Source: Solibacteraceae bacterium (GTDB taxonomy: Bacteria; Acidobacteriota; Terriglobia; Bryobacterales; Bryobacteraceae). Taken from it: a stretch of 64,000 nucleotides of DNA. Location of the stretch: assembly GCA_026984795.1 (NCBI GenBank), contig JALSRK010000045.1:106417-170416 (forward strand), given 5' to 3'. A program made the position numbers and the translations under genes. Numbering within the stretch: the stretch's first letter is position 1; each line of letters opens with the position of its first letter. Under the pieces are notes generated by a model, which saw only the letters and a program-made list of their open reading frames with translations, was not told the origin of the DNA and ran no database searches. Of the stretch, positions 28,101 through 36,506 are shown in pieces.

Positions 28101-28428
28101 GGGTGATGTTCAGTACCGCCGTCTGATTGATTTGCAGCACGACGCCGCTGCGGACGAACCGTTTGAAGCCTGGCGCCTCCGCCTCCACGCGGTATTCCCC
28201 GATCCGGAGGGGCGGCGAAACATAGCGCCCTTCCGCGTCGGTCTCCATGGTGAACGTGGTGTTGGTAGCGACGTGGATGAACGTGATCTTTGCCCCCGGA
28301 ATCACCGCCCCGGTGCTGTCGGATACGGTGCCGGTGATCCTCGCTGTTTCCACCTGCGCGGTGGCGAGGCCGCAGGCGAGGAAGAGTAAGATGCCCCAAA
28401 CACTGAGGGCACTCAAGTGTGTTTTCAT
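25162..28428 (-). CDS. Oar-type TonB-dependent receptor with CarboxypepD_reg domain
   Basis: A 1088-residue outer-membrane protein. The signal peptide (MKTHLSALSVWGILLFLACG) ends near residue 25. A carboxypeptidase regulatory-like Ig domain follows (about 28-110; ITGTVSDSTGAVIPGA, YVSPPLRIGEYRVEAEAPGF). A plug domain (about 125-240) carries QRTTQNNYMLDGIDNNNVQ. The rest is a large beta barrel ending FGLKFLW with a terminal aromatic, as outer-membrane barrels do. Oar-like receptors are greatly expanded in Acidobacteria and are thought to take up oligosaccharides or other polymers. The ATG at 28428 has GGAGG 7 bases upstream. No SusD-like partner is present. Confidence 0.93.
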   Translation of the reverse strand: MKTHLSALSVWGILLFLACGLATAQVETARITGTVSDSTGAVIPGAKITFIHVATNTTFTMETDAEGRYVSPPLRIGEYRVEAEAPGFKRFVRSGVVLQINQTAVLNITLELGAVTETVEVSAAAPLLETTQAAQGQVIDNQRVVNLPLNGRNYIQLALLSQGAVQPIGGRFGGFSAAGQRTTQNNYMLDGIDNNNVQIAAQGRQAEAVRPPIDAIQEFKVLTNNYSAEYGRAAGGVVSVSTRSGTNEFHGTVYEFLRNEKLDAKNLFDKPDQPKPPFKRNQYGFAAGGPIAKNKVFIFGDYEWTRVRESRTVTSTIPTMKIRSGDFTEMTDVIYDPYSYDPATKTRTPFPGNIIPPEVQDPIAKEIATWYPQPQKPGLTSNFVYNPPNASDVDKWDVRVDYNVGSKDTLYYRFSYQRQFDPASPRLPSPAYDDSANGSDFEHNGRNMGLVWNHVWTPTLITSTRLGWNKMFTERTPVVDENLNAKLGIKGVNQSLAGMARMIITGYQNIGTGWWNPNLADSQARQLVSDTTWTKGAHSVKFGINFTWLQSYLSNPQQELGGFYFNGNYTRNPKNNKGGDGFADFLTGIAFRGDTSTSAYMNLRAPFWQWYVQDEWRVTPKLTLTVGARFELNQQWVEKDDRFSMYDIETDPDNPVWVFPKPGGSRFDRALIEDDPKFVPRFGFAYRIFSNTVLRGGYGMYVANYEGTGGGQFLETNPPFHIKVRMSTDSRTIMLRLQDGMPPGILTPERARSLSFSTFERHPTLPLSQQWNFNIQHQFGGDWVWEIGYYGAKSNHLVNRVDGNFAPPMPGNIDKNRRYTTALWPNTDIVVGPLGSFNSHYFNGNSLFHSLQTKIEKRFSNGFTLLSSFIWSKTIGDVPGFAGSGNAPNSGIQDPRNRKLERGLDNQHMGKRFVASYIYDLPFGQGKRWGSNWGGATDAVLGGWTIAGITTLTDGQPAGLNVRGNPSNASTFTRPNVVAGQTWRLPRDERTLERWFNTDAFVAPPKYEFGNAGRNIIIRPGRVNFDLALYKMFRFTERYRLQFRFEAFNAFNTPPIGTPNLQVGNKNFGRITSAGRPRNLQFGLKFLW

Positions 28429-28523
28429 TAGCCTGCCTCCAATCCGAAGTTTGCGACGTTTCCTCACCCCTGGCTGACAGGCTATTGACCGACCAACCGC
28501 TTTCGGCGGTCCCTTCTGTGGTA

Positions 28524-28552
28524 ACTGTATATCGAGTCGGCGCCGGTTGCAA
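28524..28552 (-). promoter_or_regulatory. Candidate promoter of the TonB-dependent receptor
   Basis: TTGCAA (28552-28547) and TACAGT (28529-28524) are spaced by 17 bases on the minus strand; each matches the consensus at four positions. The leader would be about 90 bases. Confidence 0.5.
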
Positions 28553-28559
28553 CTGTTTT

Positions 28560-28574
28560 CGGAAACGATTTCCG
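28560..28574. promoter_or_regulatory. Inverted repeat upstream of the receptor promoter
   Basis: cggaaa-cga-tttccg is a perfect 6-bp inverted repeat with a CG-containing centre, reminiscent of LacI-family operators. It ends 7 bases upstream of the receptor -35. An activator or repressor site is possible; the binding protein is unknown. Confidence 0.45.
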
Positions 28575-28694
28575 CCTGATCGCCGGGAATGCGGCGGTTC
28601 CCCTGCCGGCTGTCTACTCCCGGCGCGCCCTTGAGACCAAGGGCGGGCGGCTCGAGGAGATTCCGGAAAGGGTGACGGTATCGGCCGGGGGCGG

Positions 28695-28703
28695 TGCTAT
28701 AGT
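28695..28703 (+). promoter_or_regulatory. Extended -10 promoter for nfeD
   Basis: TGC directly before TATAGT gives an extended -10. Transcription would start near 28710, 10 bases before the GTG at 28720, which is why I prefer that start over the GTG at 28672. Confidence 0.45.
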
Positions 28704-28719
28704 TGGGTTAGACAGAGCG

Positions 28720-29991
28720 GTGCGGCCATTACTCCCCATAATTGTTTGGCTTACGGCCACCTTCGCGGCTTCCGCCCAGCCCCGCGTCGTGGCGGTTACG
28801 CTGGATGGCGTCGTCCATCCCATTACCGTCGAAATCATCACTCACGCTCTCGCCCAGGCCGAGCGTGAAGGGGCGGCGGCGGTGCTCATCCGCCTCGACA
28901 CTCCGGGCGGTCTGCTCGAAAGCACGCGCGAGATCACCCAGCTCATCGTCGCTTCGCCGGTCCCGGTGATCACCTACGTCACGCCGAGCGGCGGCAGGGC
29001 GGCTTCGGCAGGGTTCTTCATCCTGGAGGCCGGAGATGTCGCGGCCATGGCCCCCGGTACCCGAACCGGGGCGGCGTCCCCGGTCCTTCTCGGGCAGCAG
29101 ATGGACCCGGTCCTGCGCCGCAAGGCCGAAAGCGACGCCGCCGCCGCTTTGCGCAGCATCGTCGAGCGCCGGGGCCGCAACAGCGAGCTGGCCGAGAAAG
29201 CGGTCCTCGAGGCCCGCGCCTTCACTGAGCAGGAGGCGCTGAAAAACCGGTTGATCGATTTGGTGGCTACCACCGAAGCCAAGCTTTTTGAAAAGGTCAG
29301 CGGGCAGACCGTGAAGCGTCTCGACGGCCGTGAGGTCACCCTGCAGCTCGACGGCGCGGTGGTGAGCGAATACCAGCCCTCGGTGCGCGAACAGTTCATT
29401 TCGGCGATCGCCGATCCCAACCTGGCGTTCATCATCCTCGTCCTGGGGGCCCTGGGTATTTACATTGAGTTCTCCTCCCCCGGCCTGATCGTCCCCGGCG
29501 TAGCCGGAGGCATCCTCGTCCTGCTCGGCCTCTCCGCCCTGGCCGTGCTCCCCATCAGTTGGCTCGGCGTCGCTTTGCTGGTGCTCGCCGTGGCCCTGTT
29601 CATTCTCGAGGCCTATTTTGTTTCCCACGGGGTGTTGGCGGTCGGCGGAACGGTCTCCATGGTGCTGGGGGCGCTCCTGTTGGTCCAGGGCCCTCCGGAG
29701 ATGCAAATCCGGCTGAGTACCGCCATCGGCGTGACCCTGCCTTTTGCTTTGATCACCGCGTTCTTGCTCGGGCTCGTGATCCGCGCCCGGAGGCGCAAGG
29801 TCGTCACCGGCAGCGTGGGGATGGTCGGGGAAATCGGGAAAGCGTATACTGATTTAGACCCGGAAGGCCGAGTCTTCATTCATGGAGAGTATTGGGATGC
29901 GGTCGCCGACCGGAAGGTGCCGGCCGGCGCCCGTGTCCGGGTGGTGGCAGTCGACGGGCTCCAGTTGAAAGTGGAACCCGCTGACAAGTAA
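28720..29991 (+). CDS. NfeD-family membrane serine protease
   Basis: A 423-residue long-form NfeD. A signal peptide ([19 protein letters not shown]) leads into a ClpP-like protease domain (about 25-210) with [14 protein letters not shown] and [14 protein letters not shown], whose Ser is the nucleophile; a Lys in [10 protein letters not shown] may be the general base. Four or five membrane spans follow (about 235-355), then the C-terminal OB-fold NfeDC domain ([19 protein letters not shown], about 370-423). Long NfeD proteins work with SPFH proteins such as the slipin encoded next, cutting stomatin C-termini in archaea. The stop touches the Shine-Dalgarno of the slipin gene. Confidence 0.9.
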   Translation: MRPLLPIIVWLTATFAASAQPRVVAVTLDGVVHPITVEIITHALAQAEREGAAAVLIRLDTPGGLLESTREITQLIVASPVPVITYVTPSGGRAASAGFFILEAGDVAAMAPGTRTGAASPVLLGQQMDPVLRRKAESDAAAALRSIVERRGRNSELAEKAVLEARAFTEQEALKNRLIDLVATTEAKLFEKVSGQTVKRLDGREVTLQLDGAVVSEYQPSVREQFISAIADPNLAFIILVLGALGIYIEFSSPGLIVPGVAGGILVLLGLSALAVLPISWLGVALLVLAVALFILEAYFVSHGVLAVGGTVSMVLGALLLVQGPPEMQIRLSTAIGVTLPFALITAFLLGLVIRARRRKVVTGSVGMVGEIGKAYTDLDPEGRVFIHGEYWDAVADRKVPAGARVRVVAVDGLQLKVEPADK

Positions 29992-30002
29992 GGAGGTTGG
30001 CC

Positions 30003-30863
30003 ATGATCGACATCCCGATGATCGCAGTCCTGATCGTCATCCTTTACCTGCTGTCGGCCATCAAGGTCCTGGCTGAGTACGAGCGCGGGGTCATCTTTCG
30101 ACTCGGGCGGGTTCTGGAGAAGCCCAAAGGTCCGGGCCTGATCTTTGTCTTCGCTCCGATCGACCGTATGGTGCGGGTCTCGCTCCGGGTGGAAACCATG
30201 GACGTGCCGCCGCAGGACATCATCACCCGGGACAACGTCACGGTGAAAGTGAACGCCGTGGTTTACTTCCGGGTTATCGATCCTCAGAAGGCGATCCTCG
30301 AGGTCCAGAACTACCTGTATGCAACCTCGCAGTTGGCGCAAACAACGCTGCGCAGCATCCTCGGCGAGGTGGAACTCGATGAACTGCTCAGCCAGCGCGA
30401 AAAGCTGAATCTGCGCTTACAGACCGTCCTGGACAAACATACGGACCCGTGGGGGGTGAAAGTCACCCTGGTCGAGGTGAAGAACGTGGACCTGCCGGAG
30501 TCGATGATCCGGGCCATCGCGCGGCAGGCCGAGGCCGAGCGCGAGCGCCGGGCCAAGATCATCCACGCCGAGGGCGAGTACACCGCCGCCGAGAAACTCA
30601 CCATGGCCGCCGAGGTGATGCAGCGAGAGCCGGCGGCCTTACAATTGCGCTACCTGCAAACCGTCCTCGAAATCGGCGCCGAGAAGAACACCACGATTAT
30701 CTTCCCGCTGCCGCTGGATATCCTCGTTTCGTTGAAACGGGCGCTGGAAACCGCCGGCCAGGCCGGATCAGCCCCGGAAGAGGGAGCCGGTCAGCCGGGA
30801 TCAGGGGAAGGCGGCGCTAAAGAGATTCCTGAATCAGACGAATCTAAGGGGGAAACCGTTTAA
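30003..30863 (+). CDS. Slipin/stomatin-like SPFH membrane protein
   Basis: A 286-residue SPFH protein. One N-terminal membrane segment ([17 protein letters not shown], about 4-20) is followed by the Band 7 domain (about 22-180; [38 protein letters not shown]). A coiled coil ([20 protein letters not shown]) precedes the conserved [12 protein letters not shown] and a Gly/Glu-rich acidic tail. Stomatins form oligomeric scaffolds in membranes and are clients of NfeD proteases. The ATG at 30003 has a perfect AGGAGG six bases before it, overlapping the nfeD stop, so the two are one operon. Confidence 0.93.
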   Translation: MIDIPMIAVLIVILYLLSAIKVLAEYERGVIFRLGRVLEKPKGPGLIFVFAPIDRMVRVSLRVETMDVPPQDIITRDNVTVKVNAVVYFRVIDPQKAILEVQNYLYATSQLAQTTLRSILGEVELDELLSQREKLNLRLQTVLDKHTDPWGVKVTLVEVKNVDLPESMIRAIARQAEAERERRAKIIHAEGEYTAAEKLTMAAEVMQREPAALQLRYLQTVLEIGAEKNTTIIFPLPLDILVSLKRALETAGQAGSAPEEGAGQPGSGEGGAKEIPESDESKGETV

Positions 30864-30881
30864 GGTTTCGGAAAGCGCGAA

Positions 30882-31478
30882 ATGCCAAGGACCGACCAGG
30901 GCGAATTCGAACTCGTGCTGGGCAACAAGCAGTTGCTCAGTGTCTTCTTCATCGTCGTGGTGCTGCTCGGCGTCTTCTTCACGATGGGTTATATCGTCGG
31001 GCGGAACATGGCCAAGACAGCCGCCGAACAGGCGGCGCTCGGCTCGGGCCAGCCGCTGGTGATTGAATCTGAGGGTGGAGCCGCTCCCGCCGCCGCGTCG
31101 GCCAAGCCGGCCACGGCCCGCCCGAAGCCCGCGCCCCCGCCGGCGCAGACTGCGGCTGCTCGGCCGAAGCCGGCTCCTACGCCCCCGCCGAAAGCAAAGC
31201 CGAAGCCCAAACCGGCGCCGCCAGTGGTTTCCGGCGGCGTGAGCGAGCCCCCGGCGGGCACCACCTGGCTGCAGGTGGCCGCGACGACGCTGCCCGAGGG
31301 CGAGGTTCTTCGGGACGTGCTGGCCAAGCGGGGCTTCTCGGTACACTTGGCGCCCGTGCCCGGCCAGGACCTGGTCCGCGTGCTCGTCGGGCCGCTCAAC
31401 GGCTCCGAAGAGATCGCCCGGACCCGCGCCCGGCTGCGGGATGCGGGATTCAAGCCATTCACGCGAAGATACAAGTGA
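30882..31478 (+). CDS. SPOR-domain membrane protein
   Basis: A 198-residue single-pass inner-membrane protein. A short cytoplasmic N-terminus precedes a membrane helix (about 17-40; LLSVFFIVVVLLGVFFTMGY). A periplasmic linker of Pro, Ala and Lys repeats follows (about 65-120), then a SPOR domain (about 122-198; TTWLQVAATTLPEGEVLRDV, VRVLVGPLNGSEEIARTRAR). SPOR domains bind denuded septal peptidoglycan, as in FtsN and DamX. It lies 18 bases after the slipin gene, and its stop directly abuts the lipA ATG. Confidence 0.9.
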   Translation: MPRTDQGEFELVLGNKQLLSVFFIVVVLLGVFFTMGYIVGRNMAKTAAEQAALGSGQPLVIESEGGAAPAAASAKPATARPKPAPPPAQTAAARPKPAPTPPPKAKPKPKPAPPVVSGGVSEPPAGTTWLQVAATTLPEGEVLRDVLAKRGFSVHLAPVPGQDLVRVLVGPLNGSEEIARTRARLRDAGFKPFTRRYK

Positions 31479-32402
31479 ATGGCTGATTCGCCGGGACTCG
31501 TTCAGATCACCGGGGGCGGCCCCCGGAGAACGCCAAGGCGCCCCCGCTTGCCCCAGTGGGTTCGGGGCGGCGCCGCCCATCACGAGAGTGTCACCGCTCT
31601 CAAGCGCGGCCTGCGCCGCCTCAATCTGCATACCGTCTGCGAATCGGCCCGCTGCCCGAACCTCCACGAGTGCTTCCACCGCGGCACGGCGACGTTCATG
31701 ATTCTCGGCAACCTCTGTACCCGCGGCTGCGGTTTCTGTTCGGTCCCCAAGGGCGTGCCCGGCAAGCACGAGTTCCAGCTCGACCCCGGCGAGCCGGCGA
31801 ACGTCGCCCGCATGGCCGCCGAAATGCGGCTGCGGTACGTCGTCATCACCAGCGTGAACCGCGACGACCTGCCCGACGGTGGCGCCGCCCACTTCGCCGA
31901 AACGATCCGTTGCGTGCGCGCCCGCCTTCCCCGGGCCCGCATCGAGGTGCTCACGCCGGACTTCTGCGGCGACTGCGGGGCGGTGCGCACCGTGCTCGAC
32001 GCCGGCCCCGACGTCTTCAACCACAACGTGGAGACCGTGCCCCGGCTCTACCGCAAGGTGCGTCCGCAAGCCGATTATCTCCAGTCGCTCGAAGTGCTCC
32101 GGTTCGCCCGGCAGCACGGGGCCGCGGCGGCCGTCAAGTCCGGGCTGATGGTCGGCCTCGGTGAGCGCCCGGAGGAGGTCGAGGCCGTGATGCGGGACCT
32201 GCGGGAAGCCGGCGTCGATGTGGTCACTATCGGCCAGTATCTCCAGCCGACCCGCAGGAACCTTCCCGTGGCGGAGTTCGTCCCTCCCGATCGCTTCGAG
32301 CAGTACCGGCAACACGGGCTGGCGCTCGGTTTCCGGGCAGTCTTCAGCGGGCCGCTGGTGCGCAGCTCTTACATGGCCGAGCGGGTATGGGACAGCCTGT
32401 GA
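31479..32402 (+). CDS. lipA: Lipoyl synthase
   Basis: A 307-residue radical SAM enzyme that inserts two sulfurs into protein-bound octanoyl groups. The auxiliary cluster ligands are CESARCPNLHEC (C54, C59, C65), the radical SAM cluster is CTRGCGFC (C80, C84, C87) and RSSY lies at the C-terminus (295-298). HNVETVPRLYRKVRP and VKSGLMVGLGE are also diagnostic. The ATG follows the SPOR gene stop without a gap (TGAATG), so translation is coupled. lipB is not adjacent. Confidence 0.97.
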   Translation: MADSPGLVQITGGGPRRTPRRPRLPQWVRGGAAHHESVTALKRGLRRLNLHTVCESARCPNLHECFHRGTATFMILGNLCTRGCGFCSVPKGVPGKHEFQLDPGEPANVARMAAEMRLRYVVITSVNRDDLPDGGAAHFAETIRCVRARLPRARIEVLTPDFCGDCGAVRTVLDAGPDVFNHNVETVPRLYRKVRPQADYLQSLEVLRFARQHGAAAAVKSGLMVGLGERPEEVEAVMRDLREAGVDVVTIGQYLQPTRRNLPVAEFVPPDRFEQYRQHGLALGFRAVFSGPLVRSSYMAERVWDSL

Positions 32403-32461
32403 GCGCCGGGCCGGGCCTCGATAGCCGGGTGGTCGCTGGCCGGGGCGGAGTCCGCAACACG

Positions 32462-33943
32462 ATGGCGAATCTGGCGCTGGCGCTGGCGAGCGCCGGGCTT
32501 CTCATCCTCACCTTTCCCGGCCCCGGCCTGGCCTGGCTGGCCCCCGTCGCGCTGACGCCCTTGCTCATCGCCGCCGCCCGCGAACCGAACCCCTGGCGGC
32601 GCCTGCTGCTGGGGGAGGCGGCCGGGATCGTCTACTGGTTCGGCGTTTGCACCTGGATCCAGTTCGTCTTGAGTTACCACGGCGGGATGGGCGAGCTGGC
32701 CGGCTGGGCCTGTTTTCTTCTGTTCTGCATTGCGAAAGCCGCCCACCTGGCCGTCTTCACCTGGCTAGCCGGTTATGTGATGGACCGCTGGTGGACCCTA
32801 CCGGCGGCGGCGGCGCTGTGGACTGGAATCGAGAGGACCCACGGCCCCCTCGGCTTCGCCTGGATGGCGCTGGGCAACGCCGGCATCGACATGGACCTGC
32901 CGATGCGGTTGGCGCCGTGGACCGGCGTCTACGGCCTTTCGTTCGTTTTCGCGATGATTGCTGCCGCCCTGGCGTCGGCCGCCCTGCGGAAACCGCGCCG
33001 GCGCCTGGCGTGGCTCGCCGTCTTGCCGGCGTTGTGGCTGTTGCCGCCGCTGCCGGGCCCTGCCGACGGCGCCCGCGAGCTGGTGGTGATGCAGCCGAAC
33101 GTGCCGCTGGACAAGAGCTGGGATTCGGCCTCGCTCCGGCGCACGGTTGACCGGCTGGCCCTCGAGACCGTGGCCGCCGCAATGGAGCCCGGCTCCGCCA
33201 GGCCGGAGCTGCTCGTCTGGCCCGAGGTGCCGGCGCCGTTCTATTACGAGACCGACCCGCGCTTCCGCACCGCCGCCCAGAACCTGGCCCGGCTCACCCG
33301 GTCGCCGTTCCTCTTCGGTACCGTCGCCTATACCCGCGACGGCTCCCCTCTGAACTCCGCCCAGCTCCTCGACGCCCAGGGCCGCCCCGTGGCCCGCTAC
33401 GACAAGATGTTCCTGGTCCCCTTCGGCGAATTCGTCCCGCCGCTGTTCGGCTTCGTCAACCGGATCACGAAGGAAGCCGGCGACTTCGTTCCCGGACGCA
33501 AGATCGTCCTGATGTCACTGGATGGCCGGCGCTACGGCGTCTTCATCTGTTACGAAGCCGTTTTCCCGCATCTGGTGCGGCGGTTCGCCCTCCGGGGTGC
33601 CGAGGTCTTCGTGAATCTCAGCAACGACGGCTACTTCGGTCGCAGCGCCGCCCGCCGCCAGCACTTGCTCATCGCCCGGATGAGGGCGGCCGAGAACCGG
33701 CGCTGGCTCATCCGGGCGACGAACAACGGAATCACCGCCGCGATCGACCCCGCCGGCCGCCTCCGCCAGCGTTTTCCCGAAGACGTGGAAATGGCCGCCC
33801 GGCTGGATTTCTCCTACGTTCGGGAAACGACCTTTTATACCCGCCACGGCGACTGGTTCGCGTGGGGTTGCCTGCTGGCGGGCCTGCTGGCCGCCGCGTC
33901 GCGGCGCTTCGGGGCGGTGTACCATCGTCGAGAGAACAAATGA
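32462..33943 (+). CDS. lnt: Apolipoprotein N-acyltransferase
   Basis: A 493-residue integral inner-membrane enzyme that adds the third acyl chain to the N-terminal Cys of lipoproteins. Several membrane helices fill the first 200 residues. The periplasmic nitrilase domain follows, with the catalytic Glu in [13 protein letters not shown], the Lys in [13 protein letters not shown] and the nucleophile Cys in [11 protein letters not shown]. One more helix lies at the C-terminus. I chose the ATG at 32462, with GGAG upstream; a GTG at 32399 overlapping the lipA stop is an alternative. It serves the many lipoproteins in this window, and its last 4 bp overlap the next gene (ATGA). Confidence 0.93.
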   Translation: MANLALALASAGLLILTFPGPGLAWLAPVALTPLLIAAAREPNPWRRLLLGEAAGIVYWFGVCTWIQFVLSYHGGMGELAGWACFLLFCIAKAAHLAVFTWLAGYVMDRWWTLPAAAALWTGIERTHGPLGFAWMALGNAGIDMDLPMRLAPWTGVYGLSFVFAMIAAALASAALRKPRRRLAWLAVLPALWLLPPLPGPADGARELVVMQPNVPLDKSWDSASLRRTVDRLALETVAAAMEPGSARPELLVWPEVPAPFYYETDPRFRTAAQNLARLTRSPFLFGTVAYTRDGSPLNSAQLLDAQGRPVARYDKMFLVPFGEFVPPLFGFVNRITKEAGDFVPGRKIVLMSLDGRRYGVFICYEAVFPHLVRRFALRGAEVFVNLSNDGYFGRSAARRQHLLIARMRAAENRRWLIRATNNGITAAIDPAGRLRQRFPEDVEMAARLDFSYVRETTFYTRHGDWFAWGCLLAGLLAAASRRFGAVYHRRENK

Positions 33944-34893
33944 AGCGGAAAACGATACTCGTCACCGGCGGCGCGGGCTTCCTCGGCAGCCATTTGTGCG
34001 AGCGGCTCGTCGAAGAAGGCCACGACGTCCTCTGCCTGGACAACTTCTTCACCGGCTCCAAGGACAACATCGCCCACCTGTTGGGCCACCCGCGCTTCGA
34101 ATTGATCCGGCACGACCTCGTCCAGCCCATCTTTGTCGAGGTGGACCAGATCTACAACTTCGCTTGTCCCGCCTCCCCGGTGCACTACCAGTACAACCCG
34201 GTGAAGACCGTCAAGACGAACGTGATGGGCACCATCCACATGCTCGGCCTGGCCAAGCGCGTCCGGGCCCGTATCCTCCAGGCCTCCACCTCGGAAGTCT
34301 ACGGCGACCCGGAAGAGCACCCGCAGCGGGAAACCTACTGGGGGCGGGTGAACCCGATCGGTCCGCGAAGCTGCTACGACGAGGGCAAACGCGTGGCCGA
34401 GACCCTTGTGATGGACTACCACCGCCAGAACGGAGTGGATGTCCGGATCGTCCGGATCTTCAATACCTACGGTCCGCGGATGGCGATCCACGACGGCCGG
34501 GTGGTGAGCAATTTCATCGTTCAGGCCCTCCGGGGCGAACCCTTGACCGTCTACGGCGACGGCAGCCAGACCCGCAGCTTCTGCTACGTCTCCGACCTGA
34601 TCGACGGCTGCATCCGGATGATGAACGCCGAGGGCCTCACCGGCCCGGTGAACCTCGGCAATCCAAACGAGTTCACCATTCGGCGGCTTGCGGAGAAGAT
34701 CATCGATATGACCGGCTCCAGCTCGGAGATCGTCGAGCGGCCCTTGCCCAAGGACGATCCCGTCCAGCGCCAACCCGATATCACCCTGGCGCGCGAAAAG
34801 TTAGGATGGGAACCGGTGGTTCCGCTGGAGGAAGGGCTGGCGAAGACGATCGGCTATTTCCGGCAGCGGCTGGCGGAGTCCGGCTCCGCCTGA
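33940..34893 (+). CDS. UDP-glucuronate decarboxylase (UDP-xylose synthase)
   Basis: A 317-residue short-chain dehydrogenase of the extended NAD-epimerase class. The NAD loop is TGGAGFLGS (9-17), the catalytic Tyr/Lys are Y146 and K150 in SCYDEGKR, and [16 protein letters not shown] is the UXS-specific block. It converts UDP-glucuronate to UDP-xylose for surface glycan. ATGA overlap with lnt shows coupling. It is followed by two glycosyltransferase genes that could use its product. UDP-glucose dehydrogenase is not in the window. Confidence 0.92.
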   Translation: MKRKTILVTGGAGFLGSHLCERLVEEGHDVLCLDNFFTGSKDNIAHLLGHPRFELIRHDLVQPIFVEVDQIYNFACPASPVHYQYNPVKTVKTNVMGTIHMLGLAKRVRARILQASTSEVYGDPEEHPQRETYWGRVNPIGPRSCYDEGKRVAETLVMDYHRQNGVDVRIVRIFNTYGPRMAIHDGRVVSNFIVQALRGEPLTVYGDGSQTRSFCYVSDLIDGCIRMMNAEGLTGPVNLGNPNEFTIRRLAEKIIDMTGSSSEIVERPLPKDDPVQRQPDITLAREKLGWEPVVPLEEGLAKTIGYFRQRLAESGSA

Positions 34894-34978
34894 GGACGAA
34901 CCCTGTGACGGCACGCGGCGCCGAAGACCGGTGGGCTCCCGGCGGAGCCGTGGCGATAGGGGAACCGGCTGCAGACTC

Positions 34979-36496
34979 ATGAGGATCCTGATCACAAGCC
35001 CCGGCGGCCTGACCGGCTTATTGCTGCGCCAGCCGCTGCTCTCAGTCCTGCTTCAGCACGGCCACCGCTTGATGCTGGCGGTTCCGGAAAGGCTCGCCGC
35101 ACTCGTCCCGATGGCCGCCCCGGGCGCGGAGACCGCCTTCCTGCCGGACGGCTTCTCCGGAGGGCCCGGTAAACCCGATTTCGACGCCCGCCTTGCCGCG
35201 CTCCATGAGCAGGCCGCCCGCTTCGGTCCCGAACTCATCGTCGCCGGCGGGCGTCCCCCGGAGCCGGTGGAGGAGGCCGTGGCGCGCTGGTTCCCTGAAG
35301 TTCCGTCGGTCGCCTCGCTGGATGACACTCCGGCCCCCCGTGGTGGGGCAGCGGCGCCCTTTACGAGAACCGTGCCGGTCACCCGGAATGAGCCGGAGCG
35401 GAGCCGGTACGCTGCTCTGGCCGCCGCCGTCCTGGGGTGGCACGTGGAGCTGCCGCGCCCTTCGCTGGTCCTGGATGCGGAAACCCGCGAGCGGGGTGGT
35501 CAGGAACTTGCCCGCCTCGGTGTGGACCCCGCCGCCTGCTGGGTGGTTTGCGCCGGGCACACGGGAGAGGCCGGCGTGCGGAACTGGAAGCCGGAGCAGT
35601 GGGCGGACCTGCTCGTGTCCATTTGCCGGCGGCACGACCTGCACCTGCTGTTTTGCGGAACGCCGGACGAGGAACCCGTCAACGACCAGATCCGTGAACT
35701 GATGGGGGAGGCCCGGACACGCACAGCCAGCCTGCGCCGGCCGGGACTGGATCTGCCGCTGCTGGCCGGTATTCTCTCGCACGCCGCGGGCTATATCGGC
35801 CGCCAGTGCGGCCCAACCTACGTGGCGGCGGCTCTAGGGAAGCCGGTTCTGACGGTGGCCGGCGCCGGGGATTGGCCCCGCTCCATGGTCGCCGCCGGCC
35901 GGGGCGCGGTCCTGCTGAGGCTTGTGCCTTGCGCTGGCTGCGGGTGGGACTGCCATCTGAGCGAACCTTATTGCATTCGGCACATTCCGGTGGAGGAGGC
36001 CGCCGCGGAGTTCGACCGCCTGGTTGCCGGCGACCAGGAGTTCCGGGTCCGCGCGCTCGAGCCGGACCGGTTCCTGTTGCACCGCATCATCGAAGACGCC
36101 GCTGAGTCCGCCCGGCGCCTGAAACGTCTGTCAGCGGACCGGATCGAGAGGTTGGAACGCGACAACAAAGCCCTCGCCCGGGCGCTGGAGGAGACGCGGG
36201 CGGGCGCCCACTCGCTCCGGGAATCGGTCTCCGGGTTGCAGAAGCGCGCCGGCGAGCTGCAGGCGGCGCTGAAACGAAGTGAAGAAGAGCTGCTGGATAG
36301 AGAGTTCCAGGTGAGGGATCTGACCGCGAAGTGTGAGTCGTGGCAGGCCGAAGCAAAGAAGCTGGAAAAGCTGGTGTCGGCTCTCCGGCAGGAGAACTCA
36401 GTTCCGGCCCCGCTCGGCCGGATGGCGGATCTTTTCCGCCGGGGGCCGCTGGCCCGCCTGTACGCCAAACTTCGGCCCCGGCGGGCTGACGACTAA
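34979..36496 (+). CDS. GT9-like glycosyltransferase with C-terminal coiled coil
   Basis: A 505-residue protein. Residues about 1-355 resemble heptosyltransferase family GT9: MRILITSPGGLTGLLLRQPL at the N-terminus, VVCAGHTGEAGVRNWKPEQW for the nucleotide-sugar loop and AAGYIGRQCGPTYVAAALGKPV as the donor site. A Cys-rich piece (CAGCGWDCHLSEPYC, about 325-340) resembles a small metal site. From about 385 to 475 lies a long coiled coil (RIERLERDNKALARALEET and following), then a basic tail. The GT9 core acts on lipid A-core heptose or similar in other bacteria; the acceptor here is unknown. The coiled coil suggests a complex, perhaps with the next enzyme 10 bases downstream. Confidence 0.8.
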   Translation: MRILITSPGGLTGLLLRQPLLSVLLQHGHRLMLAVPERLAALVPMAAPGAETAFLPDGFSGGPGKPDFDARLAALHEQAARFGPELIVAGGRPPEPVEEAVARWFPEVPSVASLDDTPAPRGGAAAPFTRTVPVTRNEPERSRYAALAAAVLGWHVELPRPSLVLDAETRERGGQELARLGVDPAACWVVCAGHTGEAGVRNWKPEQWADLLVSICRRHDLHLLFCGTPDEEPVNDQIRELMGEARTRTASLRRPGLDLPLLAGILSHAAGYIGRQCGPTYVAAALGKPVLTVAGAGDWPRSMVAAGRGAVLLRLVPCAGCGWDCHLSEPYCIRHIPVEEAAAEFDRLVAGDQEFRVRALEPDRFLLHRIIEDAAESARRLKRLSADRIERLERDNKALARALEETRAGAHSLRESVSGLQKRAGELQAALKRSEEELLDREFQVRDLTAKCESWQAEAKKLEKLVSALRQENSVPAPLGRMADLFRRGPLARLYAKLRPRRADD

Positions 36497-36506
36497 CCGA
36501 TCAGGT

